Assembly: GCF_009388985.1 (NCBI RefSeq)
Contig: NZ_CP036422.1
Location: 2,122,501-2,186,500 of the forward strand
DNA: 64,000 bases
Reading direction: 5' to 3'
Source of the DNA: Halioglobus maricola
GTDB lineage: Bacteria; Pseudomonadota; Gammaproteobacteria; Pseudomonadales; Halieaceae
Under the pieces are notes generated by a model. The model had not been told where the DNA came from and searched no databases. It saw only the letters and a list, made by a program, of their open reading frames with translations. Below are positions 41,569 through 50,055 of this stretch, one piece after another. How positions within the stretch are numbered: the stretch's first letter is position 1; every line of letters starts with the position of its first letter. The position numbers and the translations under genes are program-made.

Positions 41569-43266
41569 ATGGAACAAAAAATTGAAGACATACGTTACAT
41601 CGCCAGGTCCATTCTTGGCCGGTCCGACGATGAGACGGAAAGGTGGTTGTTTTCCCCTTGTCCAGAGCTAGGCTCAAGAATTCCCGCCATCGAGTGTCAG
41701 TACCTTGAAGGCGAGATGGCCGTGCTCAGGTGGCTCGCACGCACCGCCAAGCTCGAGAAAGAGATAACTGGCTGTAACGATACCCAGGAGGAGCTTGACT
41801 TACTACGCAAGCTGGACTGGATGCGTCAGACACTTGCTGCCGTAGTAGTGAGTGAGGAGCAGGGAGAGGTAGAGAAGTTCGCAAAATGGAATCTTGATAT
41901 CAAACCGCATCGACAGCTAATCAAGCAGGGTTTCGAGACCACCGATGGCAAGCGAATTGACATGGAATCCGCCTTCAAGAGCGAAGAGCATCCCTTCCGT
42001 GTCGCGATAGTCTGTGCAATGTGGCTGACCGGCTTTGATGTGCCGAGCCTTTCAACGCTGTATCTGGATAAGCCGCTTAAAGCTCACACGCTCATGCAGG
42101 CGATAGCCCGGGCCAACAGGGTGTATGAGGGCAAAAATAACGGTCTTATCGTTGATTATTGCGGCATTCTAAAGAATTTACGGAAGGCACTGGCGACCTT
42201 TGCCGGATATAAAGGGGAGGGGGATGATACGACCGACCCGCCGCCGGGAAGTGACCCTACTAAGCCCAAAGAAGAGCTACTGGCGGATCTGGAGGAGGCC
42301 ATCGAATCGGTGCGCGGCTATCTGGAGCATCGCTCATTCCGCCTTGAAGATGTGCTAGAGAAGACAGGCTTCGAGCGAAACAAAGCTATCATTGATGCTA
42401 AAGAAGCGATTAATGAAAGCGATGAAACTAGAAAGCGCTTTGAGATTATCTGTCGCGAGGTCTTCAAAAAGTTTAAAGCCGGCCTGTCAATCAAGGGCGT
42501 GAATGACTATCGCCATGCTTATGACGCTATCCACATTATCTATAAGAGCCTGAAAGACGATGTAGATAAAGCCGACATTTCCGATATTATGCAAGCGCTA
42601 CACAAGATAGTCGAAGAATGCATCGAGCCCAAGGAAGTAAGAGATGCAAAAACCAGCAAGCTATATGACATTAGTCAGATCGATTTTGACCGACTTCGAA
42701 GAGAGTTCGAACGCTCTCCTGCGAGGAACACTACTGTCCACAGTCTAAAGGAAATTATCGAAAAGAAGCTTCTGATAATGTTAATGCAAAACCCTACGAG
42801 AATGGACTTCCAGCGGCGCTATGAGGAAATTGTTGATGAATATAACAACGAAAAGGATCGAGTTACCATTGAGCAGACTTTCGAGGCACTACTAATACTA
42901 GCTGTAGGATTAAGCGAAGAGGAAAAACGCGCTGTCAAAGAGGGGCTCAATGAAAAATCCCTGGCACTGTTTGATTTGCTGTTGAAGCCGGAGCTTGAGA
43001 AACGAGAAATCGAGCGTATAAAGAAAGTGGCAGAAGGTCTCTACAGGACACTAAAAGAAGAGCTAGCACGGCTCCATAACTTCACCGAGCGCCAAGGCGC
43101 AAGAGATCAAATTAAGGTGAAGATTAAGGACTTCCTCTGGGATGACAAGACTGGTCTCCCAGGGAGCTTCGCCCCGGAAGAAGTGGACGAGAAGACAGAA
43201 GCCGTCTTCCAACATCTAGTTCTTTCAGCGCGAAACGAGACAACTCGTTCTGCCTTCGAACTATAA
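41569..43266 (+). CDS. Chimera: DUF2384-like N-terminus joined to HsdR C-terminal half
   Basis: The 565-aa protein begins with residues 1-65 (ILGRSDDETERWLFSPCPEL, then GSRIPAIECQYLEGEMAVLR) matching the toxin-binding domain of Xre/MbcA/ParS antitoxins (WLxxPxPxLGxRxP). From about residue 85 it is the second RecA half and C-terminal region of type I restriction HsdR: AVVVSEEQGEVEKFAKWNL, VCAMWLTGFDVPSLSTLYLD (motif V) and QAIARANRVYEGKNNGLIVDY (motif VI), with a helical C-terminus. The nuclease, Walker A and DEAD motifs are absent. GGAGGT lies 6 bases before the ATG. No hsdM or hsdS is nearby. It is either a degraded HsdR captured by another start, or a functional fusion. Confidence 0.75.
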   Translation: MEQKIEDIRYIARSILGRSDDETERWLFSPCPELGSRIPAIECQYLEGEMAVLRWLARTAKLEKEITGCNDTQEELDLLRKLDWMRQTLAAVVVSEEQGEVEKFAKWNLDIKPHRQLIKQGFETTDGKRIDMESAFKSEEHPFRVAIVCAMWLTGFDVPSLSTLYLDKPLKAHTLMQAIARANRVYEGKNNGLIVDYCGILKNLRKALATFAGYKGEGDDTTDPPPGSDPTKPKEELLADLEEAIESVRGYLEHRSFRLEDVLEKTGFERNKAIIDAKEAINESDETRKRFEIICREVFKKFKAGLSIKGVNDYRHAYDAIHIIYKSLKDDVDKADISDIMQALHKIVEECIEPKEVRDAKTSKLYDISQIDFDRLRREFERSPARNTTVHSLKEIIEKKLLIMLMQNPTRMDFQRRYEEIVDEYNNEKDRVTIEQTFEALLILAVGLSEEEKRAVKEGLNEKSLALFDLLLKPELEKREIERIKKVAEGLYRTLKEELARLHNFTERQGARDQIKVKIKDFLWDDKTGLPGSFAPEEVDEKTEAVFQHLVLSARNETTRSAFEL

Positions 43267-43341
43267 CGGAACTGTAAGGGATGTAGATATATGATTCTCG
43301 GCGAATCAAATTGCTGTAGGCCGCGAAGGAGTGCTTGAATA

Positions 43342-44745
43342 ATGGCTCGAATTTATCCCACCAGAATTGGTGTTCCTGAGCCTGGTGAACTCTCCATCGA
43401 GGAATACCACTCAGGGTTTATTGGAGTCTTCTATATTCCACCTCACGAGCGCTTAAGAGAGGCGAGACTAAAATCTGAGAAGCCCGAACTATATAAGCGG
43501 CATATCCTAGATGTTGATATCACGAAAGACTTCGTATCAATCTATCCGCTGAATACACTGCCTCGAAACTCGGGTTTTCTCGAGCCGAAATATGATGTGG
43601 TTCGTAGTATAACGCTAGAAGGTTTTGGCTTCGGATTACCAGAATCAACTGAAGAAGTGATAGAAATGTTGGAAGAATTGCCTTCGGCATTTATAAAAGA
43701 CTATGACTTTGGGTTGGGTTTATTGAAAGACTTCATGCCGATTATCGACTTTCTGGAGCAGGTAGGTATTGAGCACTTAGTAATTAGTAAGACAGCCGAG
43801 ACTCACATTTCAGAAAAAGACTCGATATTCACAATGAAATATCGAGAGTTTGAGGAGTTCCGGAAAAGCATGAATAGAATTACGAATCGTGCACGTCTAG
43901 CATCAAAGAAGATAAAGTCAGTTACTACGAACAACCTAATCGCATATTTTCTTGATAATGAAGATTACCCGCAGAAGCCCTATTTTGTTGGCAACGATGC
44001 GTTAACAAGATTAATTGCAAGATCCTCACCTTCAATACCTCAAGGTCTTTCAAAGTCTGAGCAGAAAAAGGCCGTTGCTCTGATTGAAGAGAACAAGAAG
44101 GCAATTGCGAAAGATAGCCCGGAAAGTCTCGTTAAACTTCAGAATACGATAGAGCTTGTTACTTTGGAGCAGCTGATTGAGAAGTATGAACGGATGATGC
44201 AGCGCCGATTGTCAGAGAGTCACTGGCAGAATTTGCTCAATCAGAACCCGTTCATTCTCAATCTGGCGTTCGGTTATCCCATTGTAAAAATCCATGATCA
44301 AGCTTCGGTTGGCGGAAGAAAGTTAACCGGAGAGGGGGATAAGATTACTGACTTTTTGGTTAAAAACAGTATGACAAACAATTGTGCAATATTCGAAATA
44401 AAAACGCCTCAAACAAAGCTACTGAACAAGACGCCATACCGTGAAAGTGTCTATACACCATCCAAGGATGTGGCTGGCTCTGTTAATCAAGTGCTAGACC
44501 AGAAATACAAATTCCAAAAAGAAATTGCGATGTTAAAGGAGAACACTGGAATTTACGACATGGAGGCCTATGCAACACAATGTGTTTTGATTGTCGGAAC
44601 TGTTCCTGAAGATAAAGAGGAGAGAAAGTCATTTGAGCTTTTCCGAAGAAATTCAAAGGATGTAGAGATAGTCACATTTGACGAACTACTAAACAAGCTT
44701 AAAGATTTGCGTGATTTTCTGTTAGAAGATAGCGAGAGCAGCTGA
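43342..44745 (+). CDS. sduA: Shedu defence nuclease
   Basis: The 467-aa protein matches SduA (DUF4263). The C-terminal PD-(D/E)XK nuclease domain starts near residue 290 with ESHWQNLLNQNPFILNLAFG, contains the Asp in GDKITDFLVKN (about 336) and the ExK in AIFEIKTPQTKLLNKT (about 350), followed by the helix SKDVAGSVNQVLDQKYKFQK with its Gln. The N-terminal half (residues 1-280) is a variable regulatory region with no clear match. Shedu is a single-protein anti-phage system. The gene follows the chimera by 75 bp and precedes gajA by 67 bp on the same strand, but no operon is proven. Confidence 0.88.
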   Translation: MARIYPTRIGVPEPGELSIEEYHSGFIGVFYIPPHERLREARLKSEKPELYKRHILDVDITKDFVSIYPLNTLPRNSGFLEPKYDVVRSITLEGFGFGLPESTEEVIEMLEELPSAFIKDYDFGLGLLKDFMPIIDFLEQVGIEHLVISKTAETHISEKDSIFTMKYREFEEFRKSMNRITNRARLASKKIKSVTTNNLIAYFLDNEDYPQKPYFVGNDALTRLIARSSPSIPQGLSKSEQKKAVALIEENKKAIAKDSPESLVKLQNTIELVTLEQLIEKYERMMQRRLSESHWQNLLNQNPFILNLAFGYPIVKIHDQASVGGRKLTGEGDKITDFLVKNSMTNNCAIFEIKTPQTKLLNKTPYRESVYTPSKDVAGSVNQVLDQKYKFQKEIAMLKENTGIYDMEAYATQCVLIVGTVPEDKEERKSFELFRRNSKDVEIVTFDELLNKLKDLRDFLLEDSESS

Positions 44746-44812
44746 TAACGCCAGGATAATTCCCAGAAAAACGGTACGACTTAAATTTTAGAAAGGACTC
44801 ACGAGACGTAGT

Positions 44813-46513
44813 ATGACTAGGATTGTCGAATTATCAATTGAAAACTTTAGAGGCATTAGCTCATTCTCGCAAATGTTTGATAGAGACGTGGTTTGTCTGG
44901 TCGGGCGAGGCGATGCTGGGAAAACGAGCATACTCGATGCAATAAACTATGTCCTTTCCTCTGCATGGAACTTGCCTATTTACGATACAGATTTCTACGG
45001 CCTAAATACCAGTAATGCGCTCGTGATATGTGTTTCGTTGTCTGATGTTCCTGAAGAGCTTCTGACAGAAGGAAAGTATGGTCTATTCATAAAAGGATAC
45101 TTGCCGGATATAGGACGCGTCACAAACGAGGTTTCCTCTGAAACCATCCCCGCATTGACCATAGAGCTTCGTGTCGAGGAAGACCTTGAGCCTAAATGGC
45201 GTGTATTAAGTGGAAGAGCAGGGCAAGCGAAAGATATATCAGCTCGAGATCGAGCCAAACTGAATTGCTTCATGATCTCAGACTATGTAGATAGCCACTT
45301 TTCCTGGAACAAAGGAAATCCTCTGTATGCGCTCTTCAAAAACGAAGCCCCTGACGAACAACAGGAAAAGGTTGTTTTAGAAGCAATTCGCGAAGCCAAG
45401 TCAAAACTTGATAGCGCTGCTTTTCAACATTTTGAAAGTGTCACGGGATCTGTAAGGGACCATGCCGCAATATTAGGTCTAGATATTGATGCAATCCAAA
45501 CGACTCTTGACTTCAAAGACATGAACATAAAAGAGGGAAAGGTTAGTCTTCATCTAGGAAATGTACCCTTCAGGCTGATGGGCAAGGGGTCGAAACGTCT
45601 TGCTTCGATGGCTATACAAACCGCAGTAGCAAGAACTGGTGGCATCGCTCTCATAGACGAAGTAGAGCAGGGATTAGAGCCGGACCGGGTCAAGCACGTT
45701 GTTAGAGCCTTGCAGACTGGTAGTCCAGGCCAGGTGATCATGACAACACATTCTCGTGATGTTGTTACTGAACTAGAAGTAGGTAGTTTACTCATAGTGC
45801 ACAGTGATAGAAGTACGGGGACAATCAAGTCTGAATATCTTGATATCGATAGCACTAAAATCCAGGGTGTCGTTCGTGCTTGCCCCGAAGCTTTTTTTGC
45901 CAAGAAGGTGATAGTCTGTGAGGGGGCGACTGAAGTTGGAATTTGTCGTGCGATAGACAAATACCGAATTTCGAAGGAACGAACACCTATGTCTTTTAAT
46001 GGGTGTGCGTATGTAGACGGGACAGGAAATTCTTTCTCTAAAAGAGCGATCGATATTTCACAGGCAGGCATAAGTGTGTCTGTGTTATGTGATTCAGATG
46101 TGGATCCCAAACCTTCTAAAGATGCTATGAGGAGCGAGTCTATAGCGATCTTTGACTGTGAGTCCGGAAACTCAATCGAGTCGCAGGCATTCCGAGACCT
46201 CCCATGGAGCTCAATTCTCAAGGCTGTGGAGTATGTCATAGATTCTCAAGGACGGACGGTTGCGTCAATAGACGATGCCTTACGAAGTAAATGCGAACCG
46301 CCTACTGTATTTAGTGAGAACTGGCGGGATACTGATACCCCAGAAATACGGAAAGCTCTCGCTGCTGTCTCAGTAGTCAGGGACAAAGAGTGGTTTAAGC
46401 GAATAGATCACGGTGAAAAATTTGGAAACATAATACTTAGCTCCCTGTTAGAGATGGAAGGAAAATCGCTTCGCGCAATCATTGAAGGGCTTAATGAGTG
46501 GATTGATGAGTAA
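44813..46513 (+). CDS. gajA: Gabija GajA, ATPase plus Toprim endonuclease
   Basis: The 566-aa OLD-family protein is close in length to GajA. Walker A is GRGDAGKT at residues 31-38, and Walker B is GGIALIDEVEQGLEP near 281. A C-terminal Toprim domain shows KKVIVCEGATEVG with Glu near 369 and the acidic pair in VLCDSDVDP near 426. GajA nicks or cuts DNA when nucleotide levels drop. The stop overlaps the start of the helicase gene (TAATG), so both are translated together. An overcoming-lysogenisation (OLD) nuclease of another class is an alternative, but the helicase partner argues for Gabija. Confidence 0.85.
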   Translation: MTRIVELSIENFRGISSFSQMFDRDVVCLVGRGDAGKTSILDAINYVLSSAWNLPIYDTDFYGLNTSNALVICVSLSDVPEELLTEGKYGLFIKGYLPDIGRVTNEVSSETIPALTIELRVEEDLEPKWRVLSGRAGQAKDISARDRAKLNCFMISDYVDSHFSWNKGNPLYALFKNEAPDEQQEKVVLEAIREAKSKLDSAAFQHFESVTGSVRDHAAILGLDIDAIQTTLDFKDMNIKEGKVSLHLGNVPFRLMGKGSKRLASMAIQTAVARTGGIALIDEVEQGLEPDRVKHVVRALQTGSPGQVIMTTHSRDVVTELEVGSLLIVHSDRSTGTIKSEYLDIDSTKIQGVVRACPEAFFAKKVIVCEGATEVGICRAIDKYRISKERTPMSFNGCAYVDGTGNSFSKRAIDISQAGISVSVLCDSDVDPKPSKDAMRSESIAIFDCESGNSIESQAFRDLPWSSILKAVEYVIDSQGRTVASIDDALRSKCEPPTVFSENWRDTDTPEIRKALAAVSVVRDKEWFKRIDHGEKFGNIILSSLLEMEGKSLRAIIEGLNEWIDE

Positions 46514-47919
46514 TGGACTATTCGTCTTTTCTTTCACACGATAAGGTGCTGTTGGTAGCTCCCGCCGGCTATGGAAAGACCTTCACTCTTGCTCAGTGTT
46601 TGAAGCACACCACGGGAAAGAGCCTTATTCTTACTCATACACATGCCGGTGTCGCATCTATTAAGAAAAAGCTAAAGGATGAGCAGGTAGATACTGCCAA
46701 GTTTAACGTTGAGACGATAAGCAGTTTTGCGCAGAAGTATGTACAGTCATTCTACTCTGGTTCAGATGCGCCAGAACAGGATGATAGAAAGAATTATCAC
46801 CCATTCATCCTCACTAAAGCGATCGAGATCCTCTCAATTTCAGCCGTTCATCACGTTGTCACAGCGAGCTATACAGGCATCTTTGTCGATGAGTATCAAG
46901 ACTGCACACACGAACACCATTCACTAATTATGACTCTTGCGAAGCACCTTCCGCTTCGAATTTTTGGTGACGCCTTGCAAGGCATATTCAACTTCAACGG
47001 TGACCTGGTGGATTTTTCTTCGGATTTAGATGATTTCTATCGATTTCCGCCGCTCTCAACGCCCCATAGATGGGAGCTTGCTGGGAATGCAGCACTTGGC
47101 AAAGCGCTGGACACAATTAGAAGAAACCTCGAAGAGGGGGAAGACATTGACCTGAGCCGGTACGACACCACCATTGAATATGTTAATGGATCAACTGGTT
47201 ATTATGTCCCGGGCAGCCCTCCAGCGCAGAAAATAAAGGATGTCAGAAAAGAAGGAAGTCTTCTGATTATTCATCCCAATACTGTGAATCTTGAGCCACG
47301 ATTAAAGTTTTCTAGTCGCTATAAGGACATTACGCCTATCGAAAGTATCGATGACAAAACCTTCTATAGGCTCGCTCGAGCCGCTGACGAGTTTGATGCA
47401 ACTGAAAAATATCCAGTGCTTAAAAAATTGGCCGGTGAACTGTATACCAAAACAGAAGTGGACAAGTGGTTCGGTCCTTCCGACTTTAAGAATAAACGCG
47501 GCGATGCAGCAAAAGGCCATGTAAACGATTTGAAGAACTGCCTTGGAGGAGGGGGGAGCCTTAGGACTCTATCAGCGGCTCTCGAAAAGGTAGCAGACTT
47601 GCCTGCTTTTTCATGCACAAGGAAAGAGCTTTTGCGCAGCCTCAATAAGGCGATTGACATTGCTATGGCCAAAAATCTTTCTGTGTATGAAGGCATGAAG
47701 GAGCAGCGAAATAATGTACGGAGAGCGGGTCGAAAGATAGAGGGCAGGCATATTGGCACCACGCTTCTTACCAAGGGGCTTGAATTCGATACAGTTGTCG
47801 TTCTTGATGCCCATAGGTTTGAGTGCCCTAAACATCTATATGTAGCTCTGACACGCTGCCGAAAAAGACTCGTGGTCATTGCTAACACCCAAAAATTGTC
47901 TCCCTACAGACCCTCCTAA
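46513..47919 (+). CDS. gajB: Gabija GajB, UvrD-like helicase
   Basis: The 468-aa UvrD/Rep superfamily-1 helicase shows Walker A APAGYGKT (residues 16-23), motif II VDEYQD near 126, motif V GTTLLTKGLEFDTVVVLDA near 415-430 and motif VI VALTRCRKRL near 444. GajB-type proteins are short versions of UvrD with reduced accessory domains, matching this length. In Gabija GajB works with GajA, probably activated by DNA ends or by DNA produced by GajA. It is the last gene of the island; a 450-bp non-coding stretch follows. Confidence 0.87.
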   Translation: MDYSSFLSHDKVLLVAPAGYGKTFTLAQCLKHTTGKSLILTHTHAGVASIKKKLKDEQVDTAKFNVETISSFAQKYVQSFYSGSDAPEQDDRKNYHPFILTKAIEILSISAVHHVVTASYTGIFVDEYQDCTHEHHSLIMTLAKHLPLRIFGDALQGIFNFNGDLVDFSSDLDDFYRFPPLSTPHRWELAGNAALGKALDTIRRNLEEGEDIDLSRYDTTIEYVNGSTGYYVPGSPPAQKIKDVRKEGSLLIIHPNTVNLEPRLKFSSRYKDITPIESIDDKTFYRLARAADEFDATEKYPVLKKLAGELYTKTEVDKWFGPSDFKNKRGDAAKGHVNDLKNCLGGGGSLRTLSAALEKVADLPAFSCTRKELLRSLNKAIDIAMAKNLSVYEGMKEQRNNVRRAGRKIEGRHIGTTLLTKGLEFDTVVVLDAHRFECPKHLYVALTRCRKRLVVIANTQKLSPYRPS

Positions 47920-48372
47920 GTTCAGCACAAGGTTCCAACAGCCCACAATTCAAACTTAGTGCATCTACGCACTGGACCAGAGGAAAGTAAAGCTGGCCAT
48001 ATATCTCGGGGAGGTTACCCCTAGCGTAGGCCTTTCCTGAACGCATCGCCTTTGGTGCCTAGTACCGTTCACCCCAAGAATTCACATGAATTCAAGGAAA
48101 TAGGGCATCAGGTATCTCAATCTCACATGTGCCCTGAATCTCATAATTAATGCTGTTTTACACATCGCTGTGGACAACTACGTGTCCAAATATTCTATTT
48201 AACATAATATATATTATGCGCATATGTGGATAAATCCACCGAAATGGTCCTATTGGCTGAAACCGCTCTATTTAAGCGTTAAAACGGGATCTGAACTGAT
48301 ACCTGGGTCAGATATGGGAACTCGCCTGCTGGATGATGGTCGATCTATTACGCGTCCTAAAAACACAGCTTG
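47920..48372. other. Non-coding right edge of the island
   Basis: No gene is supported in these 450 bp. A GGGG-AGGTTA-CCCC hairpin occurs near 48010, and two EcoRI-like GAATTC sites flank ACAT near 48080. The distal part holds the DnaA-box/palindrome cluster described at 48169-48239. No tRNA or direct repeat typical of an attachment site was found. Confidence 0.5.
48169..48239. promoter_or_regulatory. DnaA-box and palindrome cluster
   Basis: TGTGGATAA (48225-48233) is the exact complement of the DnaA box TTATCCACA, and TGTGGACAA (48169-48177) is a one-base variant. They are embedded in three inverted repeats: TGGACA-ACTACG-TGTCCA (48171-48188), the perfect 16-bp palindrome CATAATATATATTATG (48203-48218) and GTGGAT-AA-ATCCAC (48226-48239). 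The AT-rich core between the boxes resembles a melting region. It may be an origin-like remnant, or operator sites for the gene at 48373. Confidence 0.5.
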
Positions 48373-49005
48373 ATGCAAACGTTCACCGCAGAACCGGCCA
48401 GGCAAGATAGATTGCATCGAGGAATACTGTTGGCCGCGATCTGCTCACTGGTTGTTCATGCAGTGGCTATTTTGTTTGCGTCAGACGGAGATGATTCGCT
48501 CGGCGTTATCCGTGCCAAACCAAGGCCGGTCTCTGTGTTTCTATCCACAGTGAGAGCTCAACCACCGCCATCCAGGGCCCAGGTATCGAAGGATGAAAAT
48601 ACCGCTGCTGATCACACAGCTATAATTGACCTGAGCAGGCCCAATACCCCCGCTAATGCAATTCCAGGCCAAAAACAGCCCTTGCCAGAATCCCCCGAAC
48701 ACCGCCTGGATTTAAGCTATGGCGCGATTCGGCACGCTATTAACCAGATCAACGAAGCTTTGGAAAAGCCCCGCACCCTGACGGATAACGGCGCCGTGGT
48801 CATGGACGTTGCTCTCCTTAAGTCACTGAATGAAGCCCAGCGACAAATAGCCATGAACATAGACAGCCTCCCTGATCTGAATGGCTTCGAAGGTGGCAGC
48901 TGGGTAAGCATGGTGAGGGTTGATGACCATTGTTTTCGGGTACGTCAGGCGAATCCGCTTGAGCCCATGTCACGGGAGACCTGGCACAGGACGCCTTGCA
49001 AATAA
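48373..49005 (+). CDS. TonB/TolA-like single-helix periplasmic protein
   Basis: The 210-aa protein has one N-terminal membrane helix (GILLAAICSLVVHAVAILFA), a Pro-rich linker (about residues 45-115) and a C-terminal periplasmic part with an unassigned fold and two Cys (HCFRVRQ and TPCK). The architecture recalls TonB/TolA, but the C-terminal TonB fold is not evident. No partner ExbB/ExbD gene is adjacent. A TTG precedes the ATG and is not preferred. GC content is higher than in the island, so it belongs to the core side of the boundary. Confidence 0.5.
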   Translation: MQTFTAEPARQDRLHRGILLAAICSLVVHAVAILFASDGDDSLGVIRAKPRPVSVFLSTVRAQPPPSRAQVSKDENTAADHTAIIDLSRPNTPANAIPGQKQPLPESPEHRLDLSYGAIRHAINQINEALEKPRTLTDNGAVVMDVALLKSLNEAQRQIAMNIDSLPDLNGFEGGSWVSMVRVDDHCFRVRQANPLEPMSRETWHRTPCK

Positions 49006-49191
49006 TTGCAATGAACGCGACCCGCTCTGACCTGCACCTAATAATGTTATTATGTTAAATACTACGCTCTTCTGAGTGTCCAAGTTCTCCTGTGTTGGTC
49101 TTTAGGCAACCGGCGCATAATGCAGGTGTATCGACTGGCAGTGATCCACTGCTAGCTAACTCTCGCCATTTGGATAACGGAAGCAAAAACG

Positions 49192-50055
49192 ATGAGAAAC
49201 ATATTGGTTACTGGTGCCAACAAGGGGATTGGCCTCGCTGTCGTAGAAGAATCGCTACGCCGTCACGCCGATGTCCAGATGTTGCTGTGCTCACGCGACC
49301 CCGCCCGGGGCGAACAGGCGCTGGCAACTCTCATTCAAAGGGACGCCTCGTGGCGGGATCGGGTCTCTGCCGTGACACTCGACGTTGCCGATGAGGAATC
49401 GGTGCGAAGAGCCAGGGGCACCCTCCTCGCTCAACAGCCAAACTTAACGCTTCACGGTATCGTTAATAACGCGGGCCTTGGGTTGGGTACTGTTGCCCAG
49501 ACGATCGATGTGAATCTTCTTGGCATCCATCACGTGTGTGAGGCATTCGCACCGTTAGTCGGCCCCGGTGGACGCATTGTTAATGTGACTTCTGCCTCTG
49601 CCGCCAACTTTGTTGCGAACTGTAGCCCTGAACGACGGGCTTTCTTCACAGATCCAGACATCAGCTGGACTCAACTGGCAGACTTTGTCCGCACCTGCGG
49701 TGAGTTGGAACCGGCCAGACTGGCTGAGTTCGGCTTTATGAGTGATTCGCCCTATGGTTTTTCCAAGGCCTGCGCCAACAGTTATACGCTTTGGCTGGCA
49801 CGCCAGCACCCTGCACTGTATGTAAATGCGTGCACGCCGGGATTTATTGAGACTGATCTCGGAAAGGAATTCCTCGGTACACGCTCGCCTGCTGAGGCCG
49901 GCATGCGCCCAGCAAGTGAAGGCGCACACGTCATCCTGGAACTGTTGTTTGGCCAACCTCGCGGCACTGGGCACTACTATGGCAGCGACGCTCTTCGAAG
50001 CCCCATGGATCGCTACCGCGCGCCAGGATCAGCGGAATTCACTGATCGGGACTGA
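49192..50055 (+). CDS. Short-chain dehydrogenase (carbonyl-reductase-like)
   Basis: The 287-aa SDR has TGANKGIG near residue 7, the middle NNAG (IVNNAGLGLG), a Ser in VTSASAA and the catalytic YGFSK. A 50-residue insertion between the Ser and Tyr (ERRAFFTDPDISWTQLADFV) is typical of carbonyl reductase 1-like enzymes. NADP(H) preference is suggested by the Arg in LCSRDP. It is the only + strand gene before the sugar cluster and overlaps the convergent lipoprotein gene by 27 bp. A TAATAA-TG-TTATTA palindrome lies about 140 bp upstream (49039-49052). Confidence 0.85.
   Translation: MRNILVTGANKGIGLAVVEESLRRHADVQMLLCSRDPARGEQALATLIQRDASWRDRVSAVTLDVADEESVRRARGTLLAQQPNLTLHGIVNNAGLGLGTVAQTIDVNLLGIHHVCEAFAPLVGPGGRIVNVTSASAANFVANCSPERRAFFTDPDISWTQLADFVRTCGELEPARLAEFGFMSDSPYGFSKACANSYTLWLARQHPALYVNACTPGFIETDLGKEFLGTRSPAEAGMRPASEGAHVILELLFGQPRGTGHYYGSDALRSPMDRYRAPGSAEFTDRD

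Noticed and set aside
48169..48239. Chromosomal oriC
   Set aside because: DnaA boxes are present but dnaA, gyrB, gidA and rpmH are absent, and the surroundings are a defence-island edge.
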